From contig NZ_AP023367.1 in the NCBI RefSeq assembly GCF_014218335.1, forward strand, positions 1,861,501 through 1,925,500: 64,000 nt of DNA, in the 5' to 3' direction. The notes beneath the pieces were generated by a model, which searched no databases, had not been told where the DNA came from, and saw only the letters and a list, made by a program, of their open reading frames with translations. This stretch comes from Anaerocolumna cellulosilytica. GTDB taxonomy: Bacteria; Bacillota; Clostridia; Lachnospirales; Lachnospiraceae. Shown here one piece after another: positions 34,652 through 43,716 of the stretch. The translations under genes were made by a program, and so were the position numbers. How positions within the stretch are numbered: the first letter of the stretch is position 1; each line of letters begins with the position of its first letter.

Positions 34652-36625
34652 ATGAATATGGATATGAACGCATCTAATCCGTTATCTTTAAAAGAGGTTC
34701 ATGTAAAAGACAGCTTTTGGTCAACCTATATAAAGCTGGTAAAAGAGGTAGTAATTCCCTATCAATGGGAGGTTTTAAATGACAATGTAGCGGAAGCGGA
34801 ACCAAGTCACGTTATGAAAAACTTTAGGATTGCAGCAGGTCTTGAAGAGGGGGAATTTTATGGATTCTTCTTTCAGGATACAGATCTTGCCAAATGGCTT
34901 GAAGCAGTTGCATACAGCTTACAAACAACGACTGACAAGGAACTTGAAAAACTGGCAGATGATGCGATTGACTTAGTGGAAAAGGCACAGCAGCCAGACG
35001 GGTATCTAAACACCTATTTTACAATCGGACGAATGGAAAAAAGATGGACCAACTTAGAAGAATGCCACGAATTATATACTGCCGGTCACTTTATTGAAGC
35101 CGGTGTAGCTTACCACCAAGCAACAGGTAAACGTAAATTACTTGATGTTGTATGCCGTTTTGCAGACTACATAGACAGTGTATTCGGACCGGAACCCGGA
35201 AAGATAAGGGGGTATGACGGTCATCAGGAAATCGAACTGGCATTGGTTAAATTATACCGGGAGACTGGCAATGATAGGTATTTGAATCTGAGCAGGTTTT
35301 TTATAGAAGAACGTGGGCAGGAGCCTTATTATTTTCAAGAGGAATGGAAAAAAAGAGACCGGATATCCTTTTGGGACATGAGAGTTTCAGGGCCACCAGC
35401 CGACCGGAAAAAATATCTGCAAACCCATCTCCCGGTAAAAGAGCAAAAAGAAGCCGTAGGTCATGCAGTTCGCGTAGTCTATATGTTGACCGGTATGGCG
35501 GAGGTTGCCAAGGAAACCGGTGATAGTATGCTTTATAATGCCTGTAAGGAATTGTGGAATAACATTGTAACAAAGCAAATGTACATTACCGGAGGAATCG
35601 GTTCCACCTCTATAGGGGAGGCTTTTACCTTTGATTATGATTTACCCAATGACACCGTATATGCGGAAACTTGTGCATCCATTGGATTGATTGTATTCGC
35701 GCAGAAAATGCTCCAAATAGAAAATAAAAGCTGTTATGCAGATGTCATTGAGCGGGCTTTATATAATGTGATTATTAGCTCCATGTCAAGGGATGGGCGG
35801 CATTTCTTTTATGTAAATCCATTAGAGGTATGGCCAAAAGCCAGCGAAAAGAATCCGGTTAAAAAGCACGTAAAACCGGTTCGTCAAAAATGGTTTGGCT
35901 GCGCCTGCTGCCCTCCCAATCTGGCAAGGTTAATTACTTCCCTTGGTCAGTATATCTATACCCAGAAGGAGAGAACCCTATTTGTACACCAGTTTATCAG
36001 CAGTTCTGCTAATTTAGAGATTGACGGAAAAAGAGTATGTATTCATCAGACCACTGAATATCCATGGTACGGTAATGTTCGTTTAGAGTTAGAATTAGAG
36101 GGCAGGGAAGAGTTGGAACTGGCAATCCGAATTCCTGGCTGGTGTAAGGAATATACTGTACGTATGAGTGGCAAGGAACAGCTTAGGGAACAGGCAGTTG
36201 TTGATAATGGCTACCTTATCCTTGCCGGTGAATTTACAAGTGGTACATTTATTGAACTGAAACTTGATATGCCGGTAACACTGATGAAGGCAAACCCTAA
36301 AGTAAGGGCAGATGCAGGAAAAGTCGTTATGCAGAGAGGGCCTGTAATCTATTGTCTGGAAGAAGTGGATAATGGAGAAAATCTATCTAATATTACGCTG
36401 GACCCGGATGCACCGGTGTCAGTACAGTTTGATTCAGAACTTTTAGATGGTGCCATAACTCTGATAACAAAGGGATATCGGGATGTTTTTGACGAGAAAG
36501 CAGCCCAAGGAGATTTATATCAGCCTTACAAAAAGGAGAGAGAAGAAGTGTCTATAAAAGCAGTACCATACGGAATCTGGGGAAATCGTACACCGGGTGA
36601 GATGTTGGTATGGGTTCGGATTTAG
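34652..36625 (+). CDS. GH127 beta-L-arabinofuranosidase
   Basis: A 657-residue cytoplasmic enzyme, typical length for the family. The zinc/cysteine catalytic site known from HypBA1 (E338, C340, C417, C418) is present as E339 and C341 in ETCASIG and C419-C420 in CACCPPN. The (alpha/alpha)6 barrel spans about 1-440 and the beta-sandwiches follow (LELAIRIPGWC; NGYLILAGEF). It releases beta-L-arabinofuranose from short oligosaccharides such as those of hydroxyproline-rich plant glycoproteins. GGAGAGG precedes the ATG. With the neighbouring GH43 genes it points to arabinose-rich plant glycans as the cluster's target. Confidence 0.93.
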   Translation: MNMDMNASNPLSLKEVHVKDSFWSTYIKLVKEVVIPYQWEVLNDNVAEAEPSHVMKNFRIAAGLEEGEFYGFFFQDTDLAKWLEAVAYSLQTTTDKELEKLADDAIDLVEKAQQPDGYLNTYFTIGRMEKRWTNLEECHELYTAGHFIEAGVAYHQATGKRKLLDVVCRFADYIDSVFGPEPGKIRGYDGHQEIELALVKLYRETGNDRYLNLSRFFIEERGQEPYYFQEEWKKRDRISFWDMRVSGPPADRKKYLQTHLPVKEQKEAVGHAVRVVYMLTGMAEVAKETGDSMLYNACKELWNNIVTKQMYITGGIGSTSIGEAFTFDYDLPNDTVYAETCASIGLIVFAQKMLQIENKSCYADVIERALYNVIISSMSRDGRHFFYVNPLEVWPKASEKNPVKKHVKPVRQKWFGCACCPPNLARLITSLGQYIYTQKERTLFVHQFISSSANLEIDGKRVCIHQTTEYPWYGNVRLELELEGREELELAIRIPGWCKEYTVRMSGKEQLREQAVVDNGYLILAGEFTSGTFIELKLDMPVTLMKANPKVRADAGKVVMQRGPVIYCLEEVDNGENLSNITLDPDAPVSVQFDSELLDGAITLITKGYRDVFDEKAAQGDLYQPYKKEREEVSIKAVPYGIWGNRTPGEMLVWVRI

Positions 36626-36706
36626 AGTTGAGTAAAGTCTCTTTCACATTCAGAACTGTTTTAGTAAAGATAAACGAGACAGCACCCAAGTGTTAATAAG
36701 TATTTA

Positions 36707-36775
36707 AAACAAAGGTTTTCCTGCACGACTCAAACGGTAACAAATACGGTTGCATGCAGAGAAAACCTTTGTTTT
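36707..36775. terminator. Bidirectional terminator between convergent genes
   Basis: AAAACAAAGGTTTTC pairs with GAAAACCTTTGTTTT, with an inner CTGCA/TGCAG pairing. T runs occur on both sides, serving GH127 (plus) and the deacetylase (minus). Confidence 0.85.
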
Positions 36776-36816
36776 TGAAACATTAATTCGTTAAGAGGTG
36801 CTCATCTAAGGAGCTC

Positions 36817-37704
36817 TTAATCGTTACGGTACTTTAAAGTTTCGATTCCATCCTTTAAAAGTTCTGCCATAGGATATCTGTGGGAACGGCACATTCGTCT
36901 GAGTCCATATAAGGTTTCTGGATTATTATCTATTAAATTCACACCATAGGTACAGGATAAGGTGGCTTTAAATCCCAGCTTTTTGATAATATCTTCAGTG
37001 TTATTATTATATTTTCCATAGGGATAGGTAAAGGTATTGGGAGCTTTTTCTGTTACCTCTTCAACAATTTCTTGAAGCTTCATAAAGTCTTCCGCTAACA
37101 CGGTTTCATAATCTATGAAAGCCTCTCCATTCTTCTGGTAGACGCCATATCTTCCATTTTTAATTTTATGTAAATTATAAGAATGATTCTGTATTTCTAC
37201 ATGTCCGGAGGCGGACATTTCCTTAATCTGATTCCATGTTGTACTGGCATAATTAATGTTATCGTCAAAGACTTTGGAGAAATCATCCACAGTTTTACCT
37301 ACTACGGAAAGAACAATTTTCATATCATATTTTTTTAGTAAAGGATATACATTCTTATATGTATTTAGATAACCATCATCAAAGGTCAGTATAATAGGGT
37401 TACCAGGTAATGCTGTACTGTTATACACATAGTCTATTAATTGGGTCATGGTTATGGTGTTGTACTTATTATCCTTTAGGTATTGTAAATCACTTTCAAA
37501 TTCAGTAGGACTTATTACATCTTTACCAAAACTATTATCCTTTACCTGATGATACATAATAATAGGAACGCATATTTTAGGATTAGAGGAAGAAACCTCA
37601 TAGATATCATAGATACTGCTAGCGATGGATAAAGTTAATAGAATAAAAGCAATTGTAACTAATATGGTTTTATAATATTGTTTGCATTTTATCAATACTT
37701 TCAA
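36817..37704 (-). CDS. Membrane-anchored polysaccharide deacetylase
   Basis: A 295-residue NodB-type deacetylase with one N-terminal membrane helix (about 13-33). IIMYHQV and LTFDDGYLN (metal-binding Asp pair) and the histidine motif in IQNHSYNLHK are intact, as is the C-terminal FTYPYGKYNN. It should remove acetyl groups from a cell-wall or surface polymer outside the membrane. The start is TTG at 37704, with GAGAGGAG seven bases upstream; the longer frame to 37752 has no ribosome site. Confidence 0.87.
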   Translation of the reverse strand: MKVLIKCKQYYKTILVTIAFILLTLSIASSIYDIYEVSSSNPKICVPIIMYHQVKDNSFGKDVISPTEFESDLQYLKDNKYNTITMTQLIDYVYNSTALPGNPIILTFDDGYLNTYKNVYPLLKKYDMKIVLSVVGKTVDDFSKVFDDNINYASTTWNQIKEMSASGHVEIQNHSYNLHKIKNGRYGVYQKNGEAFIDYETVLAEDFMKLQEIVEEVTEKAPNTFTYPYGKYNNNTEDIIKKLGFKATLSCTYGVNLIDNNPETLYGLRRMCRSHRYPMAELLKDGIETLKYRND

Positions 37705-37942
37705 CTTAAACTCCTCTCTGTGTGAAGTGCCATGCAGGGTATACTTGCACACCTATAAAATATAATGTTGTCTTTTATAGAAGTATATGACGCTTCTTAA
37801 AAAATCTTCCTTTAAAAAATTTTACTTTAGATTTTTTTATAGTTTTTGAAAGGTTAATCATCTGATAGATACATTTAAGACGAGGAAATATAAAAGATTA
37901 CAAACAGAATCTGAATATTCTATAAACAATGGATTTGGTATC

Positions 37943-37996
37943 TTGACAGTAAAAGTTAAAATCATATAATGGTACTATAAAAACCAAATCAGTACC
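37943..37996 (+). promoter_or_regulatory. Consensus promoter and GGTACT operator of the GNAT gene
   Basis: TTGACA (37943-37948) and TATAAT (37965-37970), 16 bases apart. GGTACT (37971-37976) and AGTACC (37991-37996) are inverted directly downstream. The tetR promoter at 38635 carries the same TAATGGTACT at the same place. Confidence 0.65.
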
Positions 37997-38024
37997 TATA
38001 TTGATATTATAGAAGGGAGAGAGT

Positions 38025-38630
38025 ATGGAAGTTAGCATTGTAAAAGGGAATCCTATGTCAGAGGCGGGGGCGAGGCTGAACCAGATGGCACTGGATTATA
38101 TGGCTTATTCATTGATTGGTTCAAAGGATGGCAATATGATTGAAAGAACGTTAAGAAGTCTTTGGAAGCAAAAGGAAAACCGATTCAGCCATGAATATGC
38201 ATTTGAAGCAAAGCTTATGGGAGATACGGTTGGAATGGTAACCTGTTACTCAGTAACTGTAATGAATGAGTTGGCCTGGCCTACCACTAGAAGACTTTTA
38301 AAACTTAGAAGGTGGGAATTGGTAAAATATGCATTGCTTCATTTGAATGAAATAATAGCTATGCTAGCTTTAAAGGAAGGAAGAGATGGAGAATATCATA
38401 TTGGAACGTTGGCTACCTTACCGGAAAGCAGAGGGTACGGAATCGGCTCAAAACTAATTGCTCATGTGGAGGCATATGCAATACAACACGGTTTCCAAAG
38501 AATATCCTTAACGGTAAAAAAGGATAACGAAAAAGCACGTAAGCTTTATGAAAAACTAGGCTATCAGATTGTTGGATCTATAAATAAAAAGCCGTTTTTC
38601 TTGTATCGAATGGCAAAAAAGCTTTGCTAA
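38025..38630 (+). CDS. GNAT-family N-acetyltransferase
   Basis: A 201-residue acetyltransferase. The acetyl-CoA motif ATLPESRGYGIGSKLI (Q/RxxGxG/A type) and the C-terminal ARKLYEKLGYQIVG are clear. The substrate is unknown. It is followed by a TetR gene whose promoter region resembles its own, so the two are probably co-regulated by that TetR protein. Confidence 0.88.
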   Translation: MEVSIVKGNPMSEAGARLNQMALDYMAYSLIGSKDGNMIERTLRSLWKQKENRFSHEYAFEAKLMGDTVGMVTCYSVTVMNELAWPTTRRLLKLRRWELVKYALLHLNEIIAMLALKEGRDGEYHIGTLATLPESRGYGIGSKLIAHVEAYAIQHGFQRISLTVKKDNEKARKLYEKLGYQIVGSINKKPFFLYRMAKKLC

Positions 38631-38634
38631 AGGA

Positions 38635-38701
38635 TTGACAAAGTAAAAAGCTCTCATCATAATGGTACTGGTAATACTAAATATGTACCATTTGATGAGA
38701 G
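38635..38701 (+). promoter_or_regulatory. Promoter and nested inverted repeats of the tetR gene
   Basis: TTGACA (38635-38640) and CATAAT (38658-38663), 17 bases apart. AATGGTAC/GTACCATT (38661-38668 and 38685-38692) lies inside CTCTCATC/GATGAGAG (38651-38658 and 38694-38701). The inner repeat is the probable autoregulatory operator; the whole could also fold as an RNA hairpin. Confidence 0.6.
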
Positions 38702-38713
38702 GCAGAGAAGGAC

Positions 38714-39271
38714 ATGGATGAAAAAATATATTTTAAGGTATTAAAATTATTTGGTAATAAAGGTACCCGTTTTACAACCGATGACTTGGCTAGAGAACTT
38801 GGCACCAGTAAACGAACCATATACAACTATTTTGCCAGCAAAGATGAGATAATCGAAAAAACCATTGGCTTTGTATTCCGGGATATGCATCAGGCAGATG
38901 AGAGGATTCTTAAGGATGATTCAATAACCCTGCCGGAGAAACTAAAATTAGTATTGGAAAACATTCCCGATGCCTATAATCTTGGTGCAATCATACGACA
39001 CAAAGATGATTTGCAGAGATTCTATCCTAATTTATGGGATGAAGTTAATAAGCATCTTAATGAAGCCTGGGATGACCTTCTTGAACTGATAGAAGTCGGG
39101 ATACATGAGCAGGAATTGGCAGAAGTGAATACAGAAGTACTTCGATTGATGTTAAATGAAGCCTTGAGAAAGCTTTTAGATTATGAATATCTTGCCCAAA
39201 AGTCCTTTAGCTTTGAAAGCGGCATGAAAGCAATGTATGATATTATACTGTACGGAATATTAAAGCGTTAG
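38714..39271 (+). CDS. TetR-family regulator
   Basis: A 185-residue regulator with N-terminal helix-turn-helix FTTDDLARELGTSKRTIYNYF at about 18-40 and a helical ligand domain. GAGAAGG precedes the ATG. It is likely autoregulated through 38661-38692 and likely controls the upstream GNAT gene. Confidence 0.88.
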   Translation: MDEKIYFKVLKLFGNKGTRFTTDDLARELGTSKRTIYNYFASKDEIIEKTIGFVFRDMHQADERILKDDSITLPEKLKLVLENIPDAYNLGAIIRHKDDLQRFYPNLWDEVNKHLNEAWDDLLELIEVGIHEQELAEVNTEVLRLMLNEALRKLLDYEYLAQKSFSFESGMKAMYDIILYGILKR

Positions 39272-39432
39272 TAGTTAGATAGGGTCAAATATTTAGTTTA
39301 GTAATCTAGATTATATCCTCTTTATGCAGATAAATGAAGATTCTTTATAATAACAAAAAAAGGACAACGTAATAAGGTATGACTGAAAGGACTTCTCAAT
39401 ATACATTAATATAATAGTTGTTGGAGTTATAT

Positions 39433-40239
39433 ATGGTCAAAATAAACTACAAAAAGATTCTCCTCTATGCCGTGGTTTTTACCCTCTTGTATTTTTTTGG
39501 AGGGGGAATTGCAATGTTTGTAAATGCTTATGAAAAGGATATACTACAAGCAAGCGAGGAAAACTGGGGTCTTGGCTTTGGGGCGGAAGGGCAGCCTCCT
39601 ACGGCCAATGCAACGGCAGCAGAACTAAAGCAGTTCGATGCTTATTACATTGGTGATACCGGCAAGAAGGTGATTTACCTAACCTTTGATGCGGGCTATG
39701 AAAACGGTTATACCGCTGCAATACTGGACGCACTGAAAAAGCATAATGTATCTGCCACCTTCTTTCTCGTAGGTAATTATATGTCAACTGAGCCGGATAT
39801 GGTAAAACGAATGATAGAAGAGGGGCATAATGTAGCCAACCACACTTATAATCACCCCAATATGTCTAAGATATCATCTATGGAGGCGTTTTCAAAGGAA
39901 ATAGGAGATTTAGAAACCTCTTTTGAAGGGATTACCGGAGAAAAGATGGTTAAATACTATAGACCGCCACAGGGAAAATACAGTGAGAGTAACCTGAAAA
40001 TGGCGAAAGAGCTTGGTTATAAAACATTTTTCTGGAGTCTAGCCTATGTAGACTGGTACAACGATAAGCAGCCTACGAAGGAAGAAGCCTTCAAGAAACT
40101 TTTGGGAAGAATTCATCCCGGGGCAATAGTATTATTACACAGTACATCAAAGACCAATTCTGAGATTTTAGATGAACTTTTAACAAAATGGGAAGAGATG
40201 GGCTATAGCTTTGGTACTCTTAATGATATTACCGGATAA
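39433..40239 (+). CDS. pdaA: PdaA-type polysaccharide deacetylase (spore-cortex muramic lactam)
   Basis: A 268-residue membrane-anchored deacetylase (helix about 9-30). It has the PdaA variant YLTFDAGYENGYT, in which the second Asp of the usual TFDDG is replaced, plus NHTYNHPN, KYYRPPQGKYS and ILLHSTS-like VLLHSTS. PdaA removes the N-acetyl group of muramic acid and supports lactam formation in spore cortex peptidoglycan. The start at 39433 follows TTGGAG by six bases; the TTG at 39418 is a poorer start. cwlD, the partner enzyme, follows 76 bases later, which strengthens the assignment. Confidence 0.88.
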   Translation: MVKINYKKILLYAVVFTLLYFFGGGIAMFVNAYEKDILQASEENWGLGFGAEGQPPTANATAAELKQFDAYYIGDTGKKVIYLTFDAGYENGYTAAILDALKKHNVSATFFLVGNYMSTEPDMVKRMIEEGHNVANHTYNHPNMSKISSMEAFSKEIGDLETSFEGITGEKMVKYYRPPQGKYSESNLKMAKELGYKTFFWSLAYVDWYNDKQPTKEEAFKKLLGRIHPGAIVLLHSTSKTNSEILDELLTKWEEMGYSFGTLNDITG

Positions 40240-40315
40240 GGAATACATGGATTTTTGCATGAAACTTTTACTACGACGAATATATATTTAAAAATGCAAT
40301 TGTGGTGTTCCTGAC

Positions 40316-41032
40316 ATGAAAAAAAAATATTTTAATATAATCAGTCTGTTCATCGTACTTTTAGCAAGTAATCTGTTATCCAAAAATGGAGTTGCAGTTA
40401 TAAAAGAAATATTAGGTGAGAAGGACAATAGAGTAATTATAGTTATTGATGCAGGTCATGGAGGTTTTGATCCCGGTAAGATAGGCATAAACAAGGCTCT
40501 GGAAAAGGATATTAATTTAAGCATCTCTAAAAAATTAAAAGGATATCTGGAGCAAAAAGGTATAAAAGTAATTATGACACGAGAAGAAGACAAAGGGTTG
40601 CATGATGAGAATACAGGAGATAAGAAAAGGGCAGATATGCGAAAACGAGTATCAATTATCAATGAAAGTGATGCTCTGATTGCAGTCAGTATCCATCAAA
40701 ATAGCTTTACTGCGGAAAGTTCAAAGGGGTTTCAGGCTTTTTATTATCAAAACTCAGTGGAGGGAAAGCTATTAGCAGAAACTTTGCAGGAAAAGGCAAA
40801 GGATACTTTAAAAGACGGTAACCGCCGAGAGGCAAAGTCAAACCAAAGTTATTATATGTTAAAGAATACAAGGTGTCCTTTGGTTATAGTGGAATGTGGA
40901 TTTCTTTCCAATTGGACGGAAGCAAAATTACTGTGTGATGAGGAATATCAGAAAAAAGTAGCCTGGGCAATACATCTTGGGATACTGGAATATCTGAATC
41001 TAAAAGCAGCAGACCTAAATACACTAAATTAA
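40316..41032 (+). CDS. cwlD: CwlD-type N-acetylmuramoyl-L-alanine amidase
   Basis: A 238-residue Amidase_3 enzyme with an N-terminal signal/anchor. Zinc ligands and catalytic residues are visible in IDAGHGGFDPG, AVSIHQNSF and VIVECGFLSN. CwlD strips the peptide side chain from muramic acid in the spore cortex so that PdaA can complete the muramic-delta-lactam needed for germination. Adjacent to pdaA and followed by a strong terminator. Expression in the mother cell is expected from biology; I could not identify a clear sporulation-sigma promoter. Confidence 0.88.
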   Translation: MKKKYFNIISLFIVLLASNLLSKNGVAVIKEILGEKDNRVIIVIDAGHGGFDPGKIGINKALEKDINLSISKKLKGYLEQKGIKVIMTREEDKGLHDENTGDKKRADMRKRVSIINESDALIAVSIHQNSFTAESSKGFQAFYYQNSVEGKLLAETLQEKAKDTLKDGNRREAKSNQSYYMLKNTRCPLVIVECGFLSNWTEAKLLCDEEYQKKVAWAIHLGILEYLNLKAADLNTLN

Positions 41033-41050
41033 TGTATTAGAACCTATATA

Positions 41051-41091
41051 GCACCTCTGTACCCGAAGGTATGGAGGTGCAGCTTTTTTTT
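41051..41091 (+). terminator. Rho-independent terminator after cwlD
   Basis: GCACCTC-TG-TACC / GGTA-TG-GAGGTGC with loop CGAA, followed by eight T. Confidence 0.92.
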
Positions 41092-41209
41092 GTACCGGTC
41101 AAAAAACAATTGACAAACAGGAAAATTTAAATTACAATAAAAACATCAGAAATTTCATATAATTCATATAAAATTACTATGAAATAAAAACATTTCAAGA
41201 GGTAGAACC

Positions 41210-41290
41210 ATGTCTAAGTTTCATCAGGTAGAATTTAATAATTGCTGCTGCTTATGCATGTTTCCTGCCGAAATGGATATTTGCATATAG
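41210..41290 (+). CDS. Cysteine-rich leader peptide of the amino-acid importer
   Basis: A 26-codon frame with AGAGG eight bases before its ATG. It reads MSKFHQVEF then NNCCCLCM and ends in DICI: five cysteines, four of them within five residues. A terminator hairpin follows at 41341-41367 and the importer genes begin at 41461. Its binding protein resembles cysteine-binding receptors. The simplest reading is a ribosome-stalling leader peptide that senses charged tRNA-Cys and controls the terminator. The frame and codons are direct observations; the mechanism is inference. Confidence 0.65.
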   Translation: MSKFHQVEFNNCCCLCMFPAEMDICI

Positions 41291-41315
41291 TAGTTGTGTA
41301 AGAGTACTTATAATC

Positions 41316-41367
41316 TTGCAATGATGCAAAAAATCTTTAGGCAGGTGCAGGTGCAACTGCTATTTTT
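41316..41367 (+). terminator. Attenuator-like terminator before the importer operon
   Basis: GCAGGTGC-AGGT-GCAACTGC (41341-41360, one mismatch) is followed by TATTTTTG. An upstream segment TTGCA (41316-41320) can pair either with TGCAA (41325-41329) or with TGCAA (41352-41356) inside the terminator stem, giving mutually exclusive folds. Confidence 0.55.
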
Positions 41368-41460
41368 GTGCAATTAAATTCAAAAATCATATAAGCGATA
41401 AAATAGGAATCTCCGGCAGTTGACTGCAGGACAGAGCCAGAAGTATGGAGAGGTTTTACT

Positions 41461-42120
41461 ATGGATTTTCAAGTCATTAGAGAATATATTCCGCTGTATC
41501 AGGAAGCTGGTATATTAACTGTAAGAATCGCTTTAATCGGAATAATAGGTTCGATTGTAGCCGGTTTTTTATGCAGCCTTATCCGGTATTTTAAGATACC
41601 GGTACTGCATCAGATTACAGGAGTCTACATTGAGCTTTCCAGAAATACACCGTTATTAATTCAATTATTTTTCTTGTATTTTGGATTACCTAAAATCGGC
41701 ATATTGTTAAGCTCAGAAACCTGTGCCATTGTAGGTCTTATATTCTTAGGCGGCAGCTATATGTCAGAGGCCTTTCGAAGTGGCTTAGAAGCCATACCTG
41801 ACATTCAGAAAGAATCCGGTTTAAGTCTCGGACTTAAAAAAAGGCAGGTTATCTGGTATGTTTTGTTACCACAGGCAATATCCATATCCGTACCGGCATT
41901 TGCAGCTAACGTTATATTTCTGATTAAAGAGACCTCCGTATTCAGTGCGGTAGCTCTGGCAGATTTAATGTATACAGCGAAAGTATTAATTGGTATGTCC
42001 TATAATACAGATGAGGCATTGTTTATGCTGGTTATCGCCTATTTGGTTATATTATTACCGGTATCTGCTTTGTTTACTCTATTGGAAAGGAAATTAAGGT
42101 ATGCAGGATTTGGGAATTAA
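41461..42120 (+). CDS. Amino-acid ABC importer permease (probable cysteine)
   Basis: A 219-residue HisM/GlnP-type permease with about five membrane segments and the polar-amino-acid motif VYIELSRNTPLLIQLFFLYF. The EAA region is ESGLSLGLKKRQVIWYVLLP. GGAGAGG precedes the ATG. It overlaps the next permease by 20 bases. Cysteine specificity is inferred from the leader peptide and binding protein. Confidence 0.9.
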   Translation: MDFQVIREYIPLYQEAGILTVRIALIGIIGSIVAGFLCSLIRYFKIPVLHQITGVYIELSRNTPLLIQLFFLYFGLPKIGILLSSETCAIVGLIFLGGSYMSEAFRSGLEAIPDIQKESGLSLGLKKRQVIWYVLLPQAISISVPAFAANVIFLIKETSVFSAVALADLMYTAKVLIGMSYNTDEALFMLVIAYLVILLPVSALFTLLERKLRYAGFGN

Positions 42121-42778
42121 TGTTCTGTTTCAGGGCAGAAATTTTATAAGGCTGTTAAACGGTTTATGGATTACCATAGAGATTTCCTTTCTATCGGTTA
42201 TTTTATCCATGTCTCTTGGAATTATAATGGGTATGATTATGACTATAAAAAACCCGGTAATAAAAATTATCACCCGGGTGTATCTGGAATTTGTACGGAT
42301 TATGCCGCAGCTTGTATTATTGTTTCTTATGTATTTTGGAATAACCAGAGCCTTTCAGATTAATTTATCCGGTGAAGTGGCGGCAATAATCGTATTTACC
42401 CTTTGGGGAACCGCAGAAATGGGAGACTTAGTTAGAGGAGCCTTAGAATCTATTCCCAAGCATCAGTATGAAAGCGGTAAGGCCATTGGTTTAACGAACA
42501 TACAGATATTTATGTATGTAATTATGCCCCAGACTATCAGAAGGCTGGTTCCTCAGGCAATTAATTTAGTAACTAGGATGATAAAAACAACCTCACTTAT
42601 AGCCTTAATTAACGTGGTTGAAGTAGTGAAGGTAGGGCAACAGATTATTGAAGCTTCCAGACTGACAGTTCCAAGTGCGGCTTTGTGGATATACGGTACT
42701 ATATTTTTCATGTATTTTATTGTCTGCTATCCCATCTCAAGATTGGCAGCCAGACTTGAAAAAGCCTGGAAGAACTGA
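42101..42778 (+). CDS. Amino-acid ABC importer permease (second subunit)
   Basis: A 225-residue permease of the same family (VYLEFVRIMPQLVLLFLMYF; ESGKAIGLTNIQIFMYVIMP). It overlaps the previous gene by 20 bases, implying translational coupling, and forms the channel with it. A 150-base gap with hairpins separates it from the ATPase. Confidence 0.9.
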   Translation: MQDLGINVLFQGRNFIRLLNGLWITIEISFLSVILSMSLGIIMGMIMTIKNPVIKIITRVYLEFVRIMPQLVLLFLMYFGITRAFQINLSGEVAAIIVFTLWGTAEMGDLVRGALESIPKHQYESGKAIGLTNIQIFMYVIMPQTIRRLVPQAINLVTRMIKTTSLIALINVVEVVKVGQQIIEASRLTVPSAALWIYGTIFFMYFIVCYPISRLAARLEKAWKN

Positions 42779-42848
42779 GTGCCTTACAAATTTAACAGAT
42801 GCTTCTAAGTGGTTCATAGAAAAATAGATGCAGTTATAGACGGCTTAG

Positions 42849-42908
42849 GATGGAAGTGTGAAGAAAAATCGTCTTCCATCATTGTATGTGATGCCGCCAA
42901 AGCGCATC
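42849..42908 (+). promoter_or_regulatory. Two hairpins before the ATPase gene
   Basis: GATGGAAG (42849-42856) pairs with CTTCCATC (42873-42880), and GATGC/GCATC (42890-42894 and 42904-42908) follows, just before the ribosome site GGGAAGG. No T tract is present, so these are more likely RNA-processing or stability elements than terminators. Confidence 0.35.
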
Positions 42909-42928
42909 GTATCGGGAAGGTTGAATAG

Positions 42929-43702
42929 ATGAGTATAAAAAATACAATACTGGAAATAGAAAATCTTAAAAAAGCCTATGATGAAATTAAGGTACTTAAC
43001 GGAGTATCTCTTGACATTAAAAAGGGCGAAGTAGTAGTTATAGTGGGGCCTTCTGGCTGTGGAAAAAGTACTCTTCTTCGATGTATTAACGGACTGGAAG
43101 AAATACAAGGTGGGGAGATACGGTTGCAGGGAGAGATTATCAGCGGCAGACAAAAGAATATCCATCTGGTTCGGCAAAAAATCGGTATGGTGTTTCAGAG
43201 CTATGATTTATTTCCACATATGACTATTTTAAATAATATTCTGTTAGGTCCTGTTAAGTCCCAGCGCCGAGACAAAAAAGAAGTGACAGAAGAAGCAGAA
43301 AAATTATTAGAAAGAGTCGGACTTTTGGATAAAAGAGATGCATATCCCAGACAATTGTCCGGTGGTCAAAAACAAAGAGTTGCTATAGTAAGAGCCTTAT
43401 GTATGCATCCGGAGGTTATGTTGTTTGATGAAGTGACCGCAGCTCTGGACCCGGAGATGGTTAGAGAAGTCTTAGATGTTATGCTTGGTCTGGCAAAAGA
43501 GGGCAGTACTATGGTTATTGTAACACATGAAATGCAGTTTGCACGTGCTATTGCAGACAGAGTTATCTTTTTGGATAAAGGTGAAATTGTAGAAGAAGCC
43601 CCTCCTGAACTCTTTTTTACGAATCCGGCAACAGAGAGGGCAAGGAAATTTCTGAATGTCTTTGAATTTGATACTGTAAAAGGTATTAAAAATATAGAAT
43701 AA
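42929..43702 (+). CDS. Amino-acid ABC importer ATPase
   Basis: A 257-residue GlnQ/HisP-type ATPase. Walker [10 protein letters not shown], signature [15 protein letters not shown], Walker [15 protein letters not shown] and H-loop VTHEM are intact. GGGAAGG lies upstream of the ATG. Unlike the sugar importers in this window, this operon brings its own ATPase. Confidence 0.95.
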   Translation: MSIKNTILEIENLKKAYDEIKVLNGVSLDIKKGEVVVIVGPSGCGKSTLLRCINGLEEIQGGEIRLQGEIISGRQKNIHLVRQKIGMVFQSYDLFPHMTILNNILLGPVKSQRRDKKEVTEEAEKLLERVGLLDKRDAYPRQLSGGQKQRVAIVRALCMHPEVMLFDEVTAALDPEMVREVLDVMLGLAKEGSTMVIVTHEMQFARAIADRVIFLDKGEIVEEAPPELFFTNPATERARKFLNVFEFDTVKGIKNIE

Positions 43703-43716
43703 AAGAGGAGAATACT

